Shown one piece after another: positions 62,300 to 64,000 of a stretch of DNA of 64,000 bases. This DNA is from Paenibacillus sp. G2S3 (GTDB taxonomy: Bacteria > Bacillota > Bacilli > Paenibacillales > Paenibacillaceae): assembly GCF_030123105.1 (NCBI RefSeq), contig NZ_CP126095.1, forward strand, positions 3,224,001 to 3,288,000, written 5' to 3'. Every line of letters starts with the position of its first letter. Within the stretch, counting starts at the first letter, position 1. Both the position numbers and the translations under genes were made by a program. The notes beneath the pieces were generated by a model. That model was given only the letters and a program-made list of their open reading frames with translations, did no database searches and was not told the origin of the DNA.

Positions 62300-64000
62300 G
62301 TGAGCCATTCCAGCTATGAGCAGCTTGAGACCGAAGGCAAACTACCGTTTGATGTTTCTTTACATAGCGTCAACTTTGTGCCGAATCACTGGCATATGAG
62401 TGTGGAGCTGATTTTTGTGCTGTCTGGTAATCTAGAGGTTTCGACCGGAAACCGTCAATATAGGCTTAAAGAAGGGGATATGCTACTCATTAACCAGTGT
62501 TACGTGCATGAAGTTATCGGTTTAGATCAGAATATCATCGCTACCTTTCAAATCCCTACAACCTATCTTAAGCAGCACATCCACAATGTGGAGAAGATTA
62601 GTTTTGAATGTTATTCTGCTGAAGTTGACCCTGAGAAGCAAAACGGCTTAGATAACATGCGTCAGCTCATGGCTGAAATGGTACAGCTGAAGTATAAAGG
62701 TGGAGAAGCCTATGAGCTGGAGATGGAAGCGCGTATGCTTGGGTTATTCTCTATTTTGGTCAAACAGTTCAAGCTGCCAAATTCCGGCGAAGCGATGAAT
62801 ATAAAATATATGGAACGAATGATGAGCATCATCACTTATATAGATGAACATTATAAAGACCCGGTGTCACTGCAGACAATCGCAGAACGAGAGTATTTGT
62901 CGGTGCCGTATTTGTCCAAATTTTTTAGCGAGAACATTGGGGTCAACTTCCAGACTTACTTAACCAGCATTCGTTTAAAAAATACAGTAGAAGCCCTTTT
63001 AAGAGATCAAGAGCATTCGCTTGCCGAGCTGGCACTTGAGCAAGGCTTTCCAAACGCGAAATCTTTTTACGCTGCATTCAAAAGCCGATATCATATTACA
63101 CCACATGAGTACCGCAAAAAATACCGGCCTCAAACTCATGCGAAACAGGAAGGTTCTGCTTCCGGCTACTTAGCATTTAATCAAGCCAGCGCACTGGGCA
63201 TTATTCGACAATTCCTCCGGCGCAGTCAGTCGCACCAGCTTGAACCCGTGCATGCGGTTGTTCAGCTGTCTGCGAGCATTTCTTTAGACAGGATTCAGCG
63301 GCAAATCCAGCATAGCTGGAAAAATATCATTACGATTAGTAAAGCAAATGAAGGACTTCAAAGTGATGTACAAGCTCATTTGAAATATGTACAAGAGCGG
63401 TGTCCGTTTCGTTATTTACGTTTTCATGGAATTTTTGATGATTCAATGATGGTGTACCGGGAGGATCACGAAGGGCAGGTACATTATAATTTTCGCTTTG
63501 TAGATCAGTTGTTTGATTTTCTGTTATCGATCGGCTTGAAGCCTTTTATAGAACTTGGGTTTATGCCTTTTGATCTCGCAGCAGATAGCAGTAAACATGT
63601 GTTTTATGAACAGAGTTATGTGAGTCCGCCTAAATCCATGGACCGCTGGTGTGAATTGGTAGATCGCTTTATTCGTCATTGTCTCAATCGGTATGGTCTT
63701 GAAGAGGTGGAAAGCTGGAGGTTTGAATTCTGGAATGAACCGGAATATGGATTGTTCTGGCCAGCGACAGAAGAAGCGTACAACGAAATGTATGCCCGAA
63801 CGTTTGATACCCTCAAAGCCATCTCTCTGAACCTTCAGATTGGCGCTCCTGGTAGAATTATTACTCTGAACTCCAATGCGTTTTGTGAACAGTTCTTCGC
63901 TTTCTGCAAAGAACGGGGTTGTCTTCCAGATTTTATCCCGTTACATTTTTATCCGCATGAGGACATGGATGATCTGCTTATTAAAAATGGGGAGCATAAA
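62300..64000 (+). CDS. AraC-family regulator fused to a GH39-like domain, 3'-truncated
   Basis: The frame is open to the window edge (567 codons seen). The N-terminal ~120 residues form a cupin sensor (NHWHMSVELIFVLSGNLEV; GDMLLINQCYVHEV). An AraC double helix-turn-helix occupies about 170-270 (LQTIAEREYLSVPYLSKFFSENIG; LAELALEQGFPNAKSFYAAFK). Then follows a glycosyl-hydrolase-39-like barrel (from ~305) with FEFWNEPEYGLFW near 475, the acid/base NEP motif of beta-xylosidases. Fusions of this kind are annotated in Paenibacillus; the barrel may sense sugar rather than cleave it. GTG start, with AAGGAAG 8 nt upstream. Confidence 0.85.
   Translation, partial: MSHSSYEQLETEGKLPFDVSLHSVNFVPNHWHMSVELIFVLSGNLEVSTGNRQYRLKEGDMLLINQCYVHEVIGLDQNIIATFQIPTTYLKQHIHNVEKISFECYSAEVDPEKQNGLDNMRQLMAEMVQLKYKGGEAYELEMEARMLGLFSILVKQFKLPNSGEAMNIKYMERMMSIITYIDEHYKDPVSLQTIAEREYLSVPYLSKFFSENIGVNFQTYLTSIRLKNTVEALLRDQEHSLAELALEQGFPNAKSFYAAFKSRYHITPHEYRKKYRPQTHAKQEGSASGYLAFNQASALGIIRQFLRRSQSHQLEPVHAVVQLSASISLDRIQRQIQHSWKNIITISKANEGLQSDVQAHLKYVQERCPFRYLRFHGIFDDSMMVYREDHEGQVHYNFRFVDQLFDFLLSIGLKPFIELGFMPFDLAADSSKHVFYEQSYVSPPKSMDRWCELVDRFIRHCLNRYGLEEVESWRFEFWNEPEYGLFWPATEEAYNEMYARTFDTLKAISLNLQIGAPGRIITLNSNAFCEQFFAFCKERGCLPDFIPLHFYPHEDMDDLLIKNGEHK

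Noticed and set aside
1-64000. CRISPR arrays, tRNA, rRNA, prophage genes or classical IS elements
   Set aside because: Looked for regular spaced repeats, cloverleaf or rRNA sequence and transposase motifs (DDE, HUH); none was seen apart from the group II intron.

Overview
The window reads as chromosomal DNA of a Gram-positive, spore-forming Firmicute, most likely Paenibacillus or a close relative. The base composition is moderate, and ribosome binding sites are strong (AAGGAGG-type) and often followed by GTG or TTG starts. Lipoproteins have Gram-positive lipoboxes. There is a SpoVB-like sporulation flippase, an S-layer-anchored (SLH) giant glycosidase, YesM/YesN-type two-component pairs, CcpA (cre) boxes and Lsa-type ABC-F resistance. 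The genus is an inference; no rRNA or tRNA is present to confirm it.

Layout. 1-1.7 kb: the 3' part of a large isoprenoid synthase. 1.8-5.4 kb: a small sugar or polyol catabolic operon (TIM-barrel isomerase, Gfo/Idh/MocA dehydrogenase, alpha/beta hydrolase) facing a DeoR regulator. 5.5-14.6 kb: an ECF sigma/DUF4179 anti-sigma pair, then an unusual five-gene operon that joins two sugar-importer-type ABC permeases, an efflux-type membrane fusion protein, a lipoprotein binding protein and a large secreted protein made of repeated beta-sandwich units. 14.6-16.5 kb: a full-length group IIC intron placed exactly behind the terminator of that operon. 16.6-28.2 kb: housekeeping and stress genes (NhaC antiporter, Eis-like acetyltransferase, endonuclease IV, M23 peptidase, an OmpR/HK pair, a QorB-like reductase under a palindromic operator, CueP, a creatininase-family protein, DinB). 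28.2-30 kb: an Lsa-family ABC-F gene behind a leader peptide and a transcription attenuator. 30-40 kb: a domain-permuted GH3 glycosidase, SpoVB, an ECF sigma/RskA anti-sigma pair, a secreted duplicated-domain protein, and a MerR/aldo-keto reductase pair sharing one operator. 40-43.3 kb: DinB, squalene-hopene cyclase and an OsmC protein.

43.5-57.5 kb is a coherent glycan-use locus. A YesM-type kinase, a membrane-anchored solute-binding protein and a YesN-type regulator form a three-component sensor. It is followed by a binding lipoprotein, two permeases and a 2199-residue GH92 alpha-mannosidase carrying discoidin, cadherin-like and SLH domains. Both transcription units carry a cre box, so glucose repression by CcpA is predicted. 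Neither ABC importer in the window has its own ATPase, which fits the shared MsmX-type ATPase known in Bacillus.

57.6-62.2 kb: an operon under two identical-type palindromes encoding a His-rich small protein, a nitroreductase and a heterodimeric ABC exporter whose degenerate ATP site can be read from the two sequences. 62.3 kb to the end: an AraC-type regulator fused to a GH39-like domain, cut by the window edge.

The most notable candidates are the importer/fusion-protein hybrid operon at 7.6-14.5 kb, the antibiotic-responsive attenuator at 28.3-28.5 kb, the MerR operator pair at 38.3 and 38.75 kb, and the repeated TTTCAATCC box plus cre in front of the mannosidase operon.
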